Below, in pieces: positions 23,552 through 32,968 of a stretch of 39,749 nt of DNA (its first letter is position 1; each line of letters opens with the position of its first letter). The stretch is from JAIBJN01 sp035461525 (GTDB lineage: Bacteria > Actinomycetota > Thermoleophilia > Gaiellales > Gaiellaceae): NCBI GenBank assembly GCA_035461525.1, contig DATHVD010000102.1, positions 1 to 39,749 on the forward strand, given 5' to 3'. The position numbers were made by a program, and so were the translations under genes. The notes under the pieces were generated by a model that had not been told where the DNA came from, did no database searches, and worked only from the letters and a program-made list of their open reading frames with translations.

Positions 23552-24628
23552 GTGATCGACTGCGACATCCATCCGCAGGTCGGCGACCCGGAGGAGCTGC
23601 TCGCCTACGTCGATCCGGCCCAGCGCGACTGGTTCCGGGCGCAGGGGCCGTCGCTCGGTCTCCCCGGCTACTCGTGGGCGCACCCCTCCTCGTGGTTCCG
23701 TCAGGACGTCGAGCAGGACGGGCGCCCGCCCGGCGCCGACGTGGACGCCGTGCGGCGGGAGCTCCTCGACCCGAGCGGCACCGACGTGGGCGTCCTCAAC
23801 GGCGATGACCCCGTGCTCGTCTCGCTGATCCCGAGCCCGTACCGCGCCGCGGAGCTCGCCCGCGCGCACAACGAGTGGCTGCGCGAGCGCTGGCTCGACC
23901 CCGAGTCGCGCCTGCGCGGGTCGATCCTCTGCCCCGCCCAGGACCCGCAGGCGGCCGCGGCCGAGATCAGGCGTCTGGCGGACGACGTGCGCTTCGTCCA
24001 GGTGCTGCTCTGCGGCGGGGCCGAGCGGCCGTACGGCGAGCCGCGCTACCTTCCCATCTTCGAGGCCGCGGACGAGTGCGGGCTGCCGGTGGCGATCCAC
24101 TCCGGCGGCGAGGGCATGGGTCTCGCGGCGCCCCCCGGCGGCGCCGGGCCGGTCACGTTCTACATCGAGTGGCACACGCTCGGGTCGGCCTGCTCGATCA
24201 TGTCCCACCTCGTCTCGCTCCTCTGCCACGGGACGTTCGAGCGCTTCCCCGGCCTGAAGGTGCTCCTGATCGAGGGCGGGGTCGCCTGGCTTCCCGGCGT
24301 TCTCTGGCGGCTCGACACGAACTGGCGCGCGCTCCGGAGCGAGACGCCGTGGCTCGCGCGCAGGCCGAGCGAGGTCGCGCGCGAGCACGTGCGCTTCTCG
24401 ACGCAGCCCCTCGAGCACACGGACGGGCGGGACGACCTCCTCTTCGAGCTGCTCGAGGCGGCCGGCGCGCCCGACGTCCTCTGCTTCGCCTCCGACTACC
24501 CGCACTGGGACTTCGACGACCCCGGCTTCATGCTCAAGCGGCTGCCGGAGGCCTGGCGGGAGCCGGTGCTGCACGGGAACGCGGCCGAGCTCTACGGGGC
24601 CCGGCTCGGCCTGCCCGCCGATGCCTGA
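23552..24628 (+). CDS. Amidohydrolase family protein (Amidohydro_2, TIM-barrel metal hydrolase)
   Basis: A 358-residue metal-dependent hydrolase or decarboxylase of the aminocarboxymuconate-semialdehyde decarboxylase/2-pyrone-4,6-dicarboxylate hydrolase type. It opens with DCDIHP (Asp5 and His7, the DxH metal motif), has GLPVAIHSGGEG with the second metal histidine, and FASDYPHWDFD with the catalytic/metal Asp near the C-terminus. No N-terminal small beta domain is seen, as expected for this subfamily. GTG 23552 is preferred because the DxH motif must be near the N-terminus. It overlaps the Rieske ferredoxin gene by 8 bp. Substrate unknown; ring-cleavage products are typical. Confidence 0.85.
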   Translation: MIDCDIHPQVGDPEELLAYVDPAQRDWFRAQGPSLGLPGYSWAHPSSWFRQDVEQDGRPPGADVDAVRRELLDPSGTDVGVLNGDDPVLVSLIPSPYRAAELARAHNEWLRERWLDPESRLRGSILCPAQDPQAAAAEIRRLADDVRFVQVLLCGGAERPYGEPRYLPIFEAADECGLPVAIHSGGEGMGLAAPPGGAGPVTFYIEWHTLGSACSIMSHLVSLLCHGTFERFPGLKVLLIEGGVAWLPGVLWRLDTNWRALRSETPWLARRPSEVAREHVRFSTQPLEHTDGRDDLLFELLEAAGAPDVLCFASDYPHWDFDDPGFMLKRLPEAWREPVLHGNAAELYGARLGLPADA

Positions 24629-24974
24629 GTGGCACGACGTCGGCTCGGCCGCCGACCTCGAGCGCGACGGCCGGGTGGTCGCCCGCGTCGGCGGCCGGGA
24701 GGTCGGCGTCGTCGCCGACCCGGCCGCCGGCTCCGTCCACGGAATCCGCAACCGCTGCCCGCACCACGGCGGACCGCTCTGCCTCGGCAGCGTGCAGGAG
24801 CGGGTGGAGGGGGCACCGGGCGGCTACGCGCTCGCCGGTCGCCGCATCCTCCGCTGCCCGTGGCACGGCTGGGAGTTCGACCTCGAGACCGGCGCGTGCG
24901 CCGACGACCCGTCCCTCCGGGCGGCCGTCTATCCGGCGCGGGTCGAGGACGGTCGCGTGCTCGTCCGCGTCTGA
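24621..24974 (+). CDS. Rieske-type [2Fe-2S] ferredoxin
   Basis: A 117-residue Rieske domain protein without membrane anchor. Cluster ligands are Cys46 and His48 (CPHHGGPLC) and Cys79 and His82 (CPWHGWEFD). The linker between the two motifs is about 30 residues, longer than in classic dioxygenase ferredoxins. Coupled to an amidohydrolase by an 8-bp overlap. It could donate electrons to an oxygenase, possibly the Rieske oxygenase at 11134-12264, but that link is inference. Confidence 0.85.
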   Translation: MPEWHDVGSAADLERDGRVVARVGGREVGVVADPAAGSVHGIRNRCPHHGGPLCLGSVQERVEGAPGGYALAGRRILRCPWHGWEFDLETGACADDPSLRAAVYPARVEDGRVLVRV

Positions 24975-25003
24975 GGATCCCTCGACGCTCCCTCGCGCTA
25001 TGC

Positions 25004-25021
25004 CATACTGCGTAACGCAGT
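25004..25021. promoter_or_regulatory. -10 and overlapping palindrome at the ATPase start
   Basis: CATACT (25004-25009) is a -10-like hexamer 10 nt before GTG 25020. It overlaps the perfect inverted repeat ACTGCG-TAA-CGCAGT (25007-25021), which also covers the first bases of the start codon. A repressor bound there would block both the promoter and initiation region. No Shine-Dalgarno is present. Confidence 0.45.
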
Positions 25022-26174
25022 GCCGCATACGAACCCGTTCACGTTCGGCGCCCTCGCCCTCGACGCCGCCTTCGCCGACCGCGAGACCGAGGTGCGCGAG
25101 CTCCTGGCCGACATGCGCAACGGACAGGACGCGCTCGTCTACGCGCCCCGGCGCTACGGCAAGTCCTCGCTCGTCCACACGACGACGCAGCGGGCCGCCC
25201 GCGAGGGGATCCTCGTCGGCTACTGCGACCTGATGCGGACGCCGACGAAGGAGCGGCTCGCGGCCGCGCTGGCGCGGACGGTCTACCGCGACCTCACCGG
25301 CGCCGTCGGCGGCGCGATCGAGCGCGCCGCGGGCCTCTTCCGCGGGCTTACGGTCACGCCGACCATGGAGGTCGATCCGAGCGACGGCAGCCTGCGCTTC
25401 ACTTTCCACGGCGGCCGCCGCCGCGCCGGGATCGACGAGACCATCGAGCGGCTCCTGGAGCTGCCGGCCGAGATCGCCGCCGAGCGCAGGCGCCGCGTCG
25501 TCCTCGTCCTCGACGAGTTCCAGGAGATCCTCGCCCTCGACCGCCGCTTCCCCACGCTCCTGCGGGCCGTGTTCCAGGAGCAGCCCGAGGTCGCCCACGT
25601 GTACCTGGGGAGCAAGCGCCACGTGCTCGAACAGATCTTCGAGGACGAGAACGAGCCCTTCTGGCGGAGCGCGAAGCGGCTCGAGATCGGGCCGATCGCC
25701 ACGGGGGAGTTCGCGCGCTTCGTCCGCGAGCGCTTCGAGGAGACGGAGAAGGGCGTGGACGACGAGGCGCTCGCGCGGCTCGTCGAGGCGACGGGCGGGC
25801 ACCCCTACGCGACGCAGGAGCTCGCCTACTTCCTCTGGGAGCTCGTCCCGCGCGGCCACGTCGCCAAGCTCCGGGACGTCGAGGAGGCTCTCGGCGGCGC
25901 CCTGCGCTCAGAGCACAACCACTTTGCGAAGCTCTGGGACGACGCGCCGCAGGCGCAGCGCCTCCTCCTGCTCGCGCTCGCCGAGGAGCCGTTTCGCACC
26001 GTCTACTCGACCGACTACGCGCAGCGTCACGACCTCCCGTCCACGTCGACGCTCCAGCGCGCGCTCGGAGCGCTGACGGCGAAGGAGGTCGTCGGCCGCG
26101 ACGCCGAGGGCGTCCACCGGATCGTCGAGCCCTTCTTCACCGACTGGCTCCGCCGCGAGCAGGCGGCCTCGTGA
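25020..26174 (+). CDS. AAA ATPase, archaeal-type ATPase/winged-helix family
   Basis: A 384-residue P-loop ATPase. It opens with the family's NPFTFGALALDAAFADRETEV segment, has Walker A APRRYGKSS (42-50), typical of archaeal-type ATPases, and Walker B VVLVLDEFQE (Asp165, Glu166). A sensor-like segment (VYLGSKRHVLEQIF) follows. After the AAA lid (GEFARFVRERFEET; GGHPYATQELAYFLWE), the C-terminal part (LPSTSTLQRALGALTAKEV; IVEPFFTDWLRRE) looks like a winged helix that could bind DNA. Cellular role is poorly known; relatives appear near mobile and conflict-related genes. It overlaps the next gene as GTGA. Confidence 0.82.
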   Translation: MPHTNPFTFGALALDAAFADRETEVRELLADMRNGQDALVYAPRRYGKSSLVHTTTQRAAREGILVGYCDLMRTPTKERLAAALARTVYRDLTGAVGGAIERAAGLFRGLTVTPTMEVDPSDGSLRFTFHGGRRRAGIDETIERLLELPAEIAAERRRRVVLVLDEFQEILALDRRFPTLLRAVFQEQPEVAHVYLGSKRHVLEQIFEDENEPFWRSAKRLEIGPIATGEFARFVRERFEETEKGVDDEALARLVEATGGHPYATQELAYFLWELVPRGHVAKLRDVEEALGGALRSEHNHFAKLWDDAPQAQRLLLLALAEEPFRTVYSTDYAQRHDLPSTSTLQRALGALTAKEVVGRDAEGVHRIVEPFFTDWLRREQAAS

Positions 26175-27412
26175 TCCGCCCGGACGGTCCGGCCGAGCTC
26201 GTCGCCTTCCGGGCGGCCGCGGCCCTCGTCGCCCTCCACGTACTCGTCGACGCGTTCGTCGCCCCCGAGCCTGGGGTGGCACGTTCGGACAACCTCCTGT
26301 CGGCCGCGGTGCCGCTCGTGCTGCTCGCACTCGCCGCCTGGGCCTACCCCCGGCTTCGGCCGGGCGCCCGAGCCGCTGTCGCCCTCGTGCTCGGGCCGCT
26401 GGCGCTCACGGGCGTCGGGATCGCGGTCGTCCACGCCGCCGCCGAGGGGCCGAGCGGGGACGACTGGACCGGCTTCCTCCTCCTGCCGGTGGGGGTCGCG
26501 CTCTGCGTCGTCGGCCTCGTGCTGCTCTGGCGCTCGCGGAGGCCGCACGGCCGCCGGTACCTGAGGCGCGCGCTCCTCCTGGCGGGCGCCGTCGTCGCGG
26601 CGTACTGGGTCCTCGCGCCGATCGTCCTTTCCCTCGTCGTCACCCACCGTCCCCGCGTGGCCGTGGAGGCCGCCGACCTCGGCAGGCCCTACGAGACCGT
26701 CTCGGTGGAGACGAGCGACGGGCTCGCCCTCGCCGCGTGGTACGTCCCCTCCGAGAACGGCGCGGCCGTGATCGCCTTCCCCGGCCGGAGCGGACCGGTC
26801 GAGCACGCGCGCATGCTCGTTCGCCGCGGCTACGGCGTGCTCCTCCTCGACATGCGCGGCCAGGGCGAGAGCGAGGGCAACCCAAACGCGCTCGGTTGGG
26901 GCTCCGCCCGCGACCTCGAGGCCGCCGTCTCGTTACTGGAGGCTCTCCCCGACGTCGAGCCCGGGCGGATCGGCGGGCTCGGACTCTCCGTGGGCGGCGA
27001 GCTCATGCTCGAGGCGGCGGCGGGCGACCCGCGCCTGCGGGCGGTCGTCTCCGAGGGCGCGGGCGAGCGCTCCGTGCGGGAGAACACGTTGCGCGGCCCC
27101 TCCGGCTGGGTCTCCCTCCCGACCCTGGCGACGCTGACGGCGGCGACGGCGGTCTTCTCCGGCACCGCGCCCCCGCCGGCCCTCCAGGACCTCGTCGGCC
27201 GGATCGCGCCTCGGCCGGTATTCCTGATCTACGCCCGGGACGGCCAGGGCGGCGAGGAGCTGAATCCCCACTACTACGAGGCCGCCGGCGAGCCGAAGAC
27301 TCTCTGGGAGATCCCCGACGGCGGGCACACCGGGGGCATCGACGCGCGCCCGGAGGAGTACGAGGAGCGGGTCGTCGGCTTCTTCGACGCCGCCCTCCTC
27401 GGCGAGGGCTGA
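26171..27412 (+). CDS. Multi-pass membrane protein with C-terminal alpha/beta-hydrolase domain
   Basis: 413 residues. The N-terminal third has about five hydrophobic segments (roughly 12-31, 42-60, 66-89, 102-120, 135-157). The remainder is an alpha/beta hydrolase: VSVETSDGLALAAWYVP, LLLDMRGQGESEG, nucleophile Ser273 in GLGLSVGGE, VFLIYARDGQGGEE and His in IPDGGHTGG. The hydrolase part is of the YqiA/BAAT-like serine hydrolase type and probably faces the side opposite to an unknown topology. GTG 26171 is coupled to the ATPase. Substrate unknown. Tail-to-tail with the YtcJ-type gene with 3 bp between stops. Confidence 0.8.
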   Translation: MIRPDGPAELVAFRAAAALVALHVLVDAFVAPEPGVARSDNLLSAAVPLVLLALAAWAYPRLRPGARAAVALVLGPLALTGVGIAVVHAAAEGPSGDDWTGFLLLPVGVALCVVGLVLLWRSRRPHGRRYLRRALLLAGAVVAAYWVLAPIVLSLVVTHRPRVAVEAADLGRPYETVSVETSDGLALAAWYVPSENGAAVIAFPGRSGPVEHARMLVRRGYGVLLLDMRGQGESEGNPNALGWGSARDLEAAVSLLEALPDVEPGRIGGLGLSVGGELMLEAAAGDPRLRAVVSEGAGERSVRENTLRGPSGWVSLPTLATLTAATAVFSGTAPPPALQDLVGRIAPRPVFLIYARDGQGGEELNPHYYEAAGEPKTLWEIPDGGHTGGIDARPEEYEERVVGFFDAALLGEG

Positions 27413-27415
27413 GCG

Positions 27416-29025
27416 CTACCAGCCGAGCCCGGGGTCGGCGTGGACCGCCTCCCCCTCGACGAGCGTGAGGAGGACGCGTGCGTCGCCGATCGGGCCCGCG
27501 CTCGGGTCGAGCACGTCGCTGTCCAGGACGGCAAGGTCTGCGAGCTTGCCCGGCTCGAGCGTGCCCGTGTCTGCCTCGAGGCCGTTGGCCCAGGCCGAGC
27601 CGGCCGTGAACGCGGTCAGCGCCGCCGCGAGGTCGAGCGCCTCCTCCGGCAGCAGCGGCTCGGCCTCGCGCGTGTCCGGTGAGACACGCGTCACCGCCAC
27701 CTCGAGCTGCTGCAGCGGATCCGGCGTCGAGACCGTCCAGTCGCTTCCGCAGGCGAGCCGCGCGCCGGCACGGACAAGGCTTGCGAAGGGGTACATGCGC
27801 GCGGATCGCTCAGGGCCGATGAACGGCTCGGTGAGGACGGTGACGTAGTCACTGCGACAGGCCCAGTACGTCGAGACGTTAGCCGCGACGCCGAGCTCCG
27901 CGAACCGGGGCAGGTCGTCCGCGTGCACGAGCTGGACGTGCGCCAGGTGGTGGCGCGCGTCCCGGGGCCCGTTGGCCCGGCGGGCGGCCTCGATCGCGTC
28001 GAGCGCCTCGCGTACCGCCCGGTCGCCGATCGTGTGCAGGTGCACCTGGAACCCGTGCGCGTCGAGCGCCGCGACGATCCGGGCGAGCTCGTCGGGCTCG
28101 TGCATCGAAATGCCCCGGTTGTCCGTGCCGACGTAGGGGTCGAGCAGGGCCCCCGTGAAGTTCTCGAGCACCCCGTCGGCGAAGATCTTCGCGCCGCGCA
28201 AGCGCAGCCGCCCCACGGGCTCGGCCACGCGCCGCTCCACGAGGTCGGCGAGCTGGTCCGCCTCGTCGAGCCCGCGCTCCCAGAGCAGGTTCCCCTCCAT
28301 GCGCATCGTCAGCGCGCCCCTCTCCGCGAGGGCGAGGTAGGCCGGGTACGTCTCCCTGTAGACGGCCGCGTCCTGCCAGGCTGTGATCCCGAGCGCGTGC
28401 AGCTCGGCCTGGGCGCGCAGGATCGCCTTCTCCCACTCGGCCTGCGTCGTCGCGGGGAGCAGCCGCTCGACGAGGCCGATCGCTCCCTCGTGCAGCGTCC
28501 CCTGCGGCTCGCCGCCTGAGTCGCGCTCGATGCGGCCGTCGGGCGGGTCGGGCGTGTCCGGGCGGATTCCGGCGAGCGCGAGCGCGAGCGAGTTGACCCA
28601 GGCGCCGTGCCCGTCGCGGTTCTCCAGGAAGACCGGTCGGTCCCGGACGATCGCGTCGAGGTCGGCGCGGCTCGGCGTCCCGCCGGGGAAGGAGTCGATC
28701 GACCAGCCGCCGCCCGCGATCCACTCGAGCCCGGGGTTCGCGGCCGCGTAGGCGGCGACGGCCTCCAGGCACTCCTCGCGCGACTGCGCGCCGTAGAGGT
28801 CGCAGCGAAGACCCGCGAGCCCCCCGCTCGGCGGGTGCAGGTGCGCGTCCTGGAAGCCGGGGACGACCGTGCGGCCCTCGAGGTCCAGCACGCGCGTCCC
28901 GGGACCCGTGAACGCGGCGATCTCCCTCGCGCTCCCGACGGCCGCGATCCGTCCGCCGGCGACGGCGACGGCATCCGCCTCCCCTGCGCCGAAGAGCGAG
29001 GCTCCCGTGAGCGTGAGGTCGGCGC

Positions 29026-29029
<4 letters not shown>
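27416..29029 (-). CDS. YtcJ-type amidohydrolase (N-substituted formamide deformylase-like)
   Basis: A 537-residue metal-dependent hydrolase of the amidohydrolase 3 group. N-terminal beta-sandwich (DLTLTGASLFGAGEADAVAV), metal motif His63-x-His65 in GFQDAHLHP, the YtcJ-characteristic GAKIFADGVLENFTGALL, metal histidine in VHLHTIGDRAVREALDA and catalytic Asp in ACGSDWTVSTPDPL. The C-terminal strand returns to the sandwich (GTLEPGKLADLAVLD). The best-known relative is N-substituted formamide deformylase (NfdA). The frame is open to 29128, but GTG 29029 overlaps the OppF-type stop as GTGA. Last gene of the nine-gene operon; likely works on the imported compound. Confidence 0.87.
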
Positions 29030-30026
<997 letters not shown>

Positions 30027-30030
<4 letters not shown>

Positions 30031-31007
30031 GCCGGCACCTCCTGAACGACGTCGTTGAGGTGGCAGGCGGCCTCCCGGTGGTCTCCGACCGGCTTCAGGG
30101 CGGGCCGCACGTCCCCGCAGGGGGCGAACGCCCGGTCGCACCGCAGGCGGAAGGGGCAGCCCGCGATCGGCCGGTCGAGCCGCGGCGGCGCCCCGGGGAT
30201 GGAGACGACCTCCTCCTCGCCGTAGAGGTCGGGCGTCGCGGCGAAGAGGAGGCGGGTGTACGGGTGCCTGGGCGCGTGGAAAAGCGCGTCGGTCGGCCCC
30301 GATTCGACGATCTCGCCCGCGTACATGACGGCGGCGCGCTCGCAGACCTGCGCGACGAGGGGCAGGTCGTGCGTGACGAGGACGAGCGCGAGCCCGAAGT
30401 CGTTCGCGAGCGCGACGAGCAGCTCGAGGATCTGCGCCTGCACCATCACGTCGAGCGCGGTCGTCGGCTCGTCGGCGAGCAGCACCTTCGGCTTGCAGGC
30501 GAGCGCCATGGCGATCGCGGCCCGCTGGCGCATGCCGCCGGAGAACTCGTGCGGGAACCGGCTCGCGCGGTCGGCCGGGATGCCGACGAGCTCCAGGAGC
30601 TCGCCCACCCGCCGCCTCGCCGCGGCACCCTCGGCCATCCCGTGCAGCTCCATCGGCTCGGCGATCTGCTCGCCGATCCGCTTGACCGGGTTGAACGCGT
30701 TCATCGCACCCTGGAAGACCATCGCGACCTCCTTCCAGCGGTGCGGGGCGATGCTCCGCTCGCCGCGCGCGAGCACGTTCTCGCCGTCGAGGAGGACGCG
30801 GCCGGCGACGGATGCGTTCGGAGGGAGGAGGCCCATGAGGGTGAGGATCGCCGTCGTCTTCCCGCAGCCGGACTCGCCCACGAGCCCGAAGCGCTCGCCG
30901 GCGCCGAGCTCGAAGCTGACGTCCTGGACGGCGTGCAGCTCCCCGCCGCCCTCGAGCGCGAACCAGACGTGCAGCCCCTCGGCCGCGAGCACGGGCGCCT
31001 CGCTCAC
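30027..31007 (-). CDS. Oligopeptide ABC transporter ATP-binding protein, OppD/DppD type
   Basis: 326 residues. Walker A GESGCGKT (44-51), Q-loop VFQGAMNAFNPV, signature FSGGMRQRAAIAMA, Walker B VLLADEPTTALDV, H-loop VTHDLPLVAQV. The C-terminal extension has AGCPFRLRC and FAPCGD, again a four-cysteine pattern. GTG 31007 overlaps the OppC-type stop. Pairs with the OppF-type ATPase to drive the importer. Confidence 0.9.
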
Positions 31008-31960
31008 CGCCGCTCCCCCTCCGGCGCCTCGCGGAGCGAGAAGCGCTTCACGGTCAGGTGACCGACCCGCAGGCGCGGGTTGAGCGAGTCCTCGAGCGAG
31101 CGCCCGACCAGCGTGCAGGCGAGGACGACGACGACCACGGCGACACCCGGCGGGACGACGGCCCACCACGCCCCCACCGAGATCGCGCTCCGCGAGAAGG
31201 CGTTCTCGATCAGCTTCCCCCAGGACGTGAGCGTGGGGTCGCCGAGGCCGAGGAAGGCGATCGCCGTCTCGGCGAAGATCGCCACCGCGACCGAGAGCAC
31301 GGTCATGGCGACGAGAAGCGGCGCCACCTGCGGCAGCACGTGGCGGAAGAGGACGCGGCCGTGACCGGCGCCGACGGCCCGTGCCCGCTTGACATACACG
31401 CGCTCGCGGAGGCTCAGCACCTGGGCGCGGACGACCCGCGCCGTCGTCGTCCAGTAGATGACCCCGATGATGAGGATGATGTTCGTCAGGCTCCGCCCCC
31501 AGATCGCGGCCACGACGAGCATCAGTGGGATGTCCGGTATGACGATGAAGTAGTCGGTGAGCCGCATGAGCACCGTGTCGCTTCTGCCTCCGAAGTAGCC
31601 CGCGAGGAGGCCGACCGTGCCGCCGATGAGCATGGCCACGAGCGCGGCCGCGAAGCCGACGACCAGCGACACCCGGGCGCCGTAGAGCATCAGCGTGAAC
31701 ATGTCCACGCCCGCGTCGTCGAGACCGAGCCAGTGCTCGGAGGACGGCGGCTCGAAGACGGCGCCGACCTTCTCCTTCTCGCCGTAGGGAGCGATGACCG
31801 GCGCGAGGGCGGCGACGACCACGAACGCGAGCAAGACGAGCGCCCCGATCGTCGCCTGCGGCTGCGTCCGGAGCACGTGCCAGACGACCGAGCGCCGCCG
31901 CGGCCTGCCCAGCTCCTCAGGGTCGGCGACGAGGAGCTCGGGGGCGGGCGTGCTCGTCAT
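31004..31960 (-). CDS. Oligopeptide ABC transporter permease, OppC/DppC type
   Basis: A 318-residue inner-membrane permease. An OppC N-terminal segment (VVWHVLRTQPQATIGALVLL) is followed by EHWLGLDDAGVDMFTLMLYGARVSL, a diagnostic OppC motif (HWLGTDxxGRD with variation). Further helices follow and the coupling loop is YVKRARAVGAGHGRVLFRHV. In this copy the usual GTDxxGRD arginine is lost (GLDDAGVD). ATG 31960 overlaps the OppB-type stop as ATGA. Confidence 0.9.
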   Translation of the reverse strand: MTSTPAPELLVADPEELGRPRRRSVVWHVLRTQPQATIGALVLLAFVVVAALAPVIAPYGEKEKVGAVFEPPSSEHWLGLDDAGVDMFTLMLYGARVSLVVGFAAALVAMLIGGTVGLLAGYFGGRSDTVLMRLTDYFIVIPDIPLMLVVAAIWGRSLTNIILIIGVIYWTTTARVVRAQVLSLRERVYVKRARAVGAGHGRVLFRHVLPQVAPLLVAMTVLSVAVAIFAETAIAFLGLGDPTLTSWGKLIENAFSRSAISVGAWWAVVPPGVAVVVVVLACTLVGRSLEDSLNPRLRVGHLTVKRFSLREAPEGERR

Positions 31961-32925
31961 CCCGTGATCCTGGGGTCGAGCTTGAAGTAGAGGAGGTCGG
32001 CGACGAGGTTGGCGATGATCACCGAGAGCGTCAGGAGCAGGAACGCGCCCTGGAGCACCGGGTAGTCGCGGTCGAAGACTGCCTCGTAGGTGGCGAGCCC
32101 GATCCCGGGGTACGAGAAGACGGCCTCGACGAGGATGTCGCCGCCGATGATGTAGCCGAACGTGAGCGCGGCGAGGGTAGCGATGGGCAGAAGCGAGGTG
32201 CGGAGCGCGTGCTTGCGCACGATCCCCCAACTCGAGAGGCCCTTCGCCCGCGCGGTCATGATGTAGTCCTCGCTCAGCGCCTCGAGCATCGAGGAGCGGA
32301 CGATGATCGCGTACTGGCCGAAGAGGACGAGGCCGAGGGTGAGCGAGGGCAGGATCATGTGCTCGAGCCGGTCGACGACGATCTCCCACCACGAAGGCTC
32401 GAGGAACTCGATGAAGGGATCGGCCACCCCCGACGCCGGTAAGACGCCGGCGAAGAGGATGAGGAGCATGAGCCCGAACCACTGCTGCGGCATCGCGTAG
32501 AAGAAGAGCGAGGTCGAGACTCCCGCCTGATCGACGAACGTGCCGCGCCGCCAGGCGCTGAGCACGCCGACGAAGACGCCGAGGAGGACGGCGATGAGAT
32601 AGCCGAGCCCGACCATCGGCAGCGTGTTCAGGATCGGCTGTTTGAGCTCGTTCCAGACCGTCTGGCGGCTGACGAACGAGCGTCCGAGGTCGCCCTGGGC
32701 GAGACCGGTGACGTAGATGCCGTACTGCTCGAGCTTCGAGCGGTCGAGGCCGAGCTCCTCGCGCAGCGCGTCCCGGAACTCGGGCGTGCAGTTCCGGCAC
32801 TTCGCGAGCGAGGTCGCCGCGTCGCCCGGCGCCGCGCGGAAGATGACGAAGTTGAGCGTGACGGCGACGAGCACCGTCATGAACGCGAAGAACACGCGCT
32901 TGACGACGTAGTCGGCGCCCCTCAC
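31957..32925 (-). CDS. Oligopeptide ABC transporter permease, OppB/DppB type
   Basis: A 322-residue inner-membrane permease with an N-terminal helix in VVKRVFFAFMTVLVAVTLNF, then the FRAAPGDAA motif typical of OppB, a periplasmic loop with GLAQGDLGRSFVSRQTVW, and the coupling loop DYIMTARAKGLSSWGIVRKHAL. The periplasmic loop contains CRNC, unusual for the family and possibly a disulfide. GTG 32925 is 43 bp after the binding-protein stop, the only sizeable gap in the operon. That gap holds a short GCCC-TGTCC-GGGC inverted repeat (32944-32956). Confidence 0.9.
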   Translation of the reverse strand: MRGADYVVKRVFFAFMTVLVAVTLNFVIFRAAPGDAATSLAKCRNCTPEFRDALREELGLDRSKLEQYGIYVTGLAQGDLGRSFVSRQTVWNELKQPILNTLPMVGLGYLIAVLLGVFVGVLSAWRRGTFVDQAGVSTSLFFYAMPQQWFGLMLLILFAGVLPASGVADPFIEFLEPSWWEIVVDRLEHMILPSLTLGLVLFGQYAIIVRSSMLEALSEDYIMTARAKGLSSWGIVRKHALRTSLLPIATLAALTFGYIIGGDILVEAVFSYPGIGLATYEAVFDRDYPVLQGAFLLLTLSVIIANLVADLLYFKLDPRITG

Positions 32926-32968
32926 TGGCCTCCGTCCTTCAGCGCCCTGTCCGGGCCCCTGCCTGCCG

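Noticed and set aside
32944..32956. Short inverted repeat between the binding protein and OppB as a terminator or attenuator
   Set aside because: Only a 4-bp stem (GCCC/GGGC), too weak at this GC content to call as a feature, although the position would suit differential expression.
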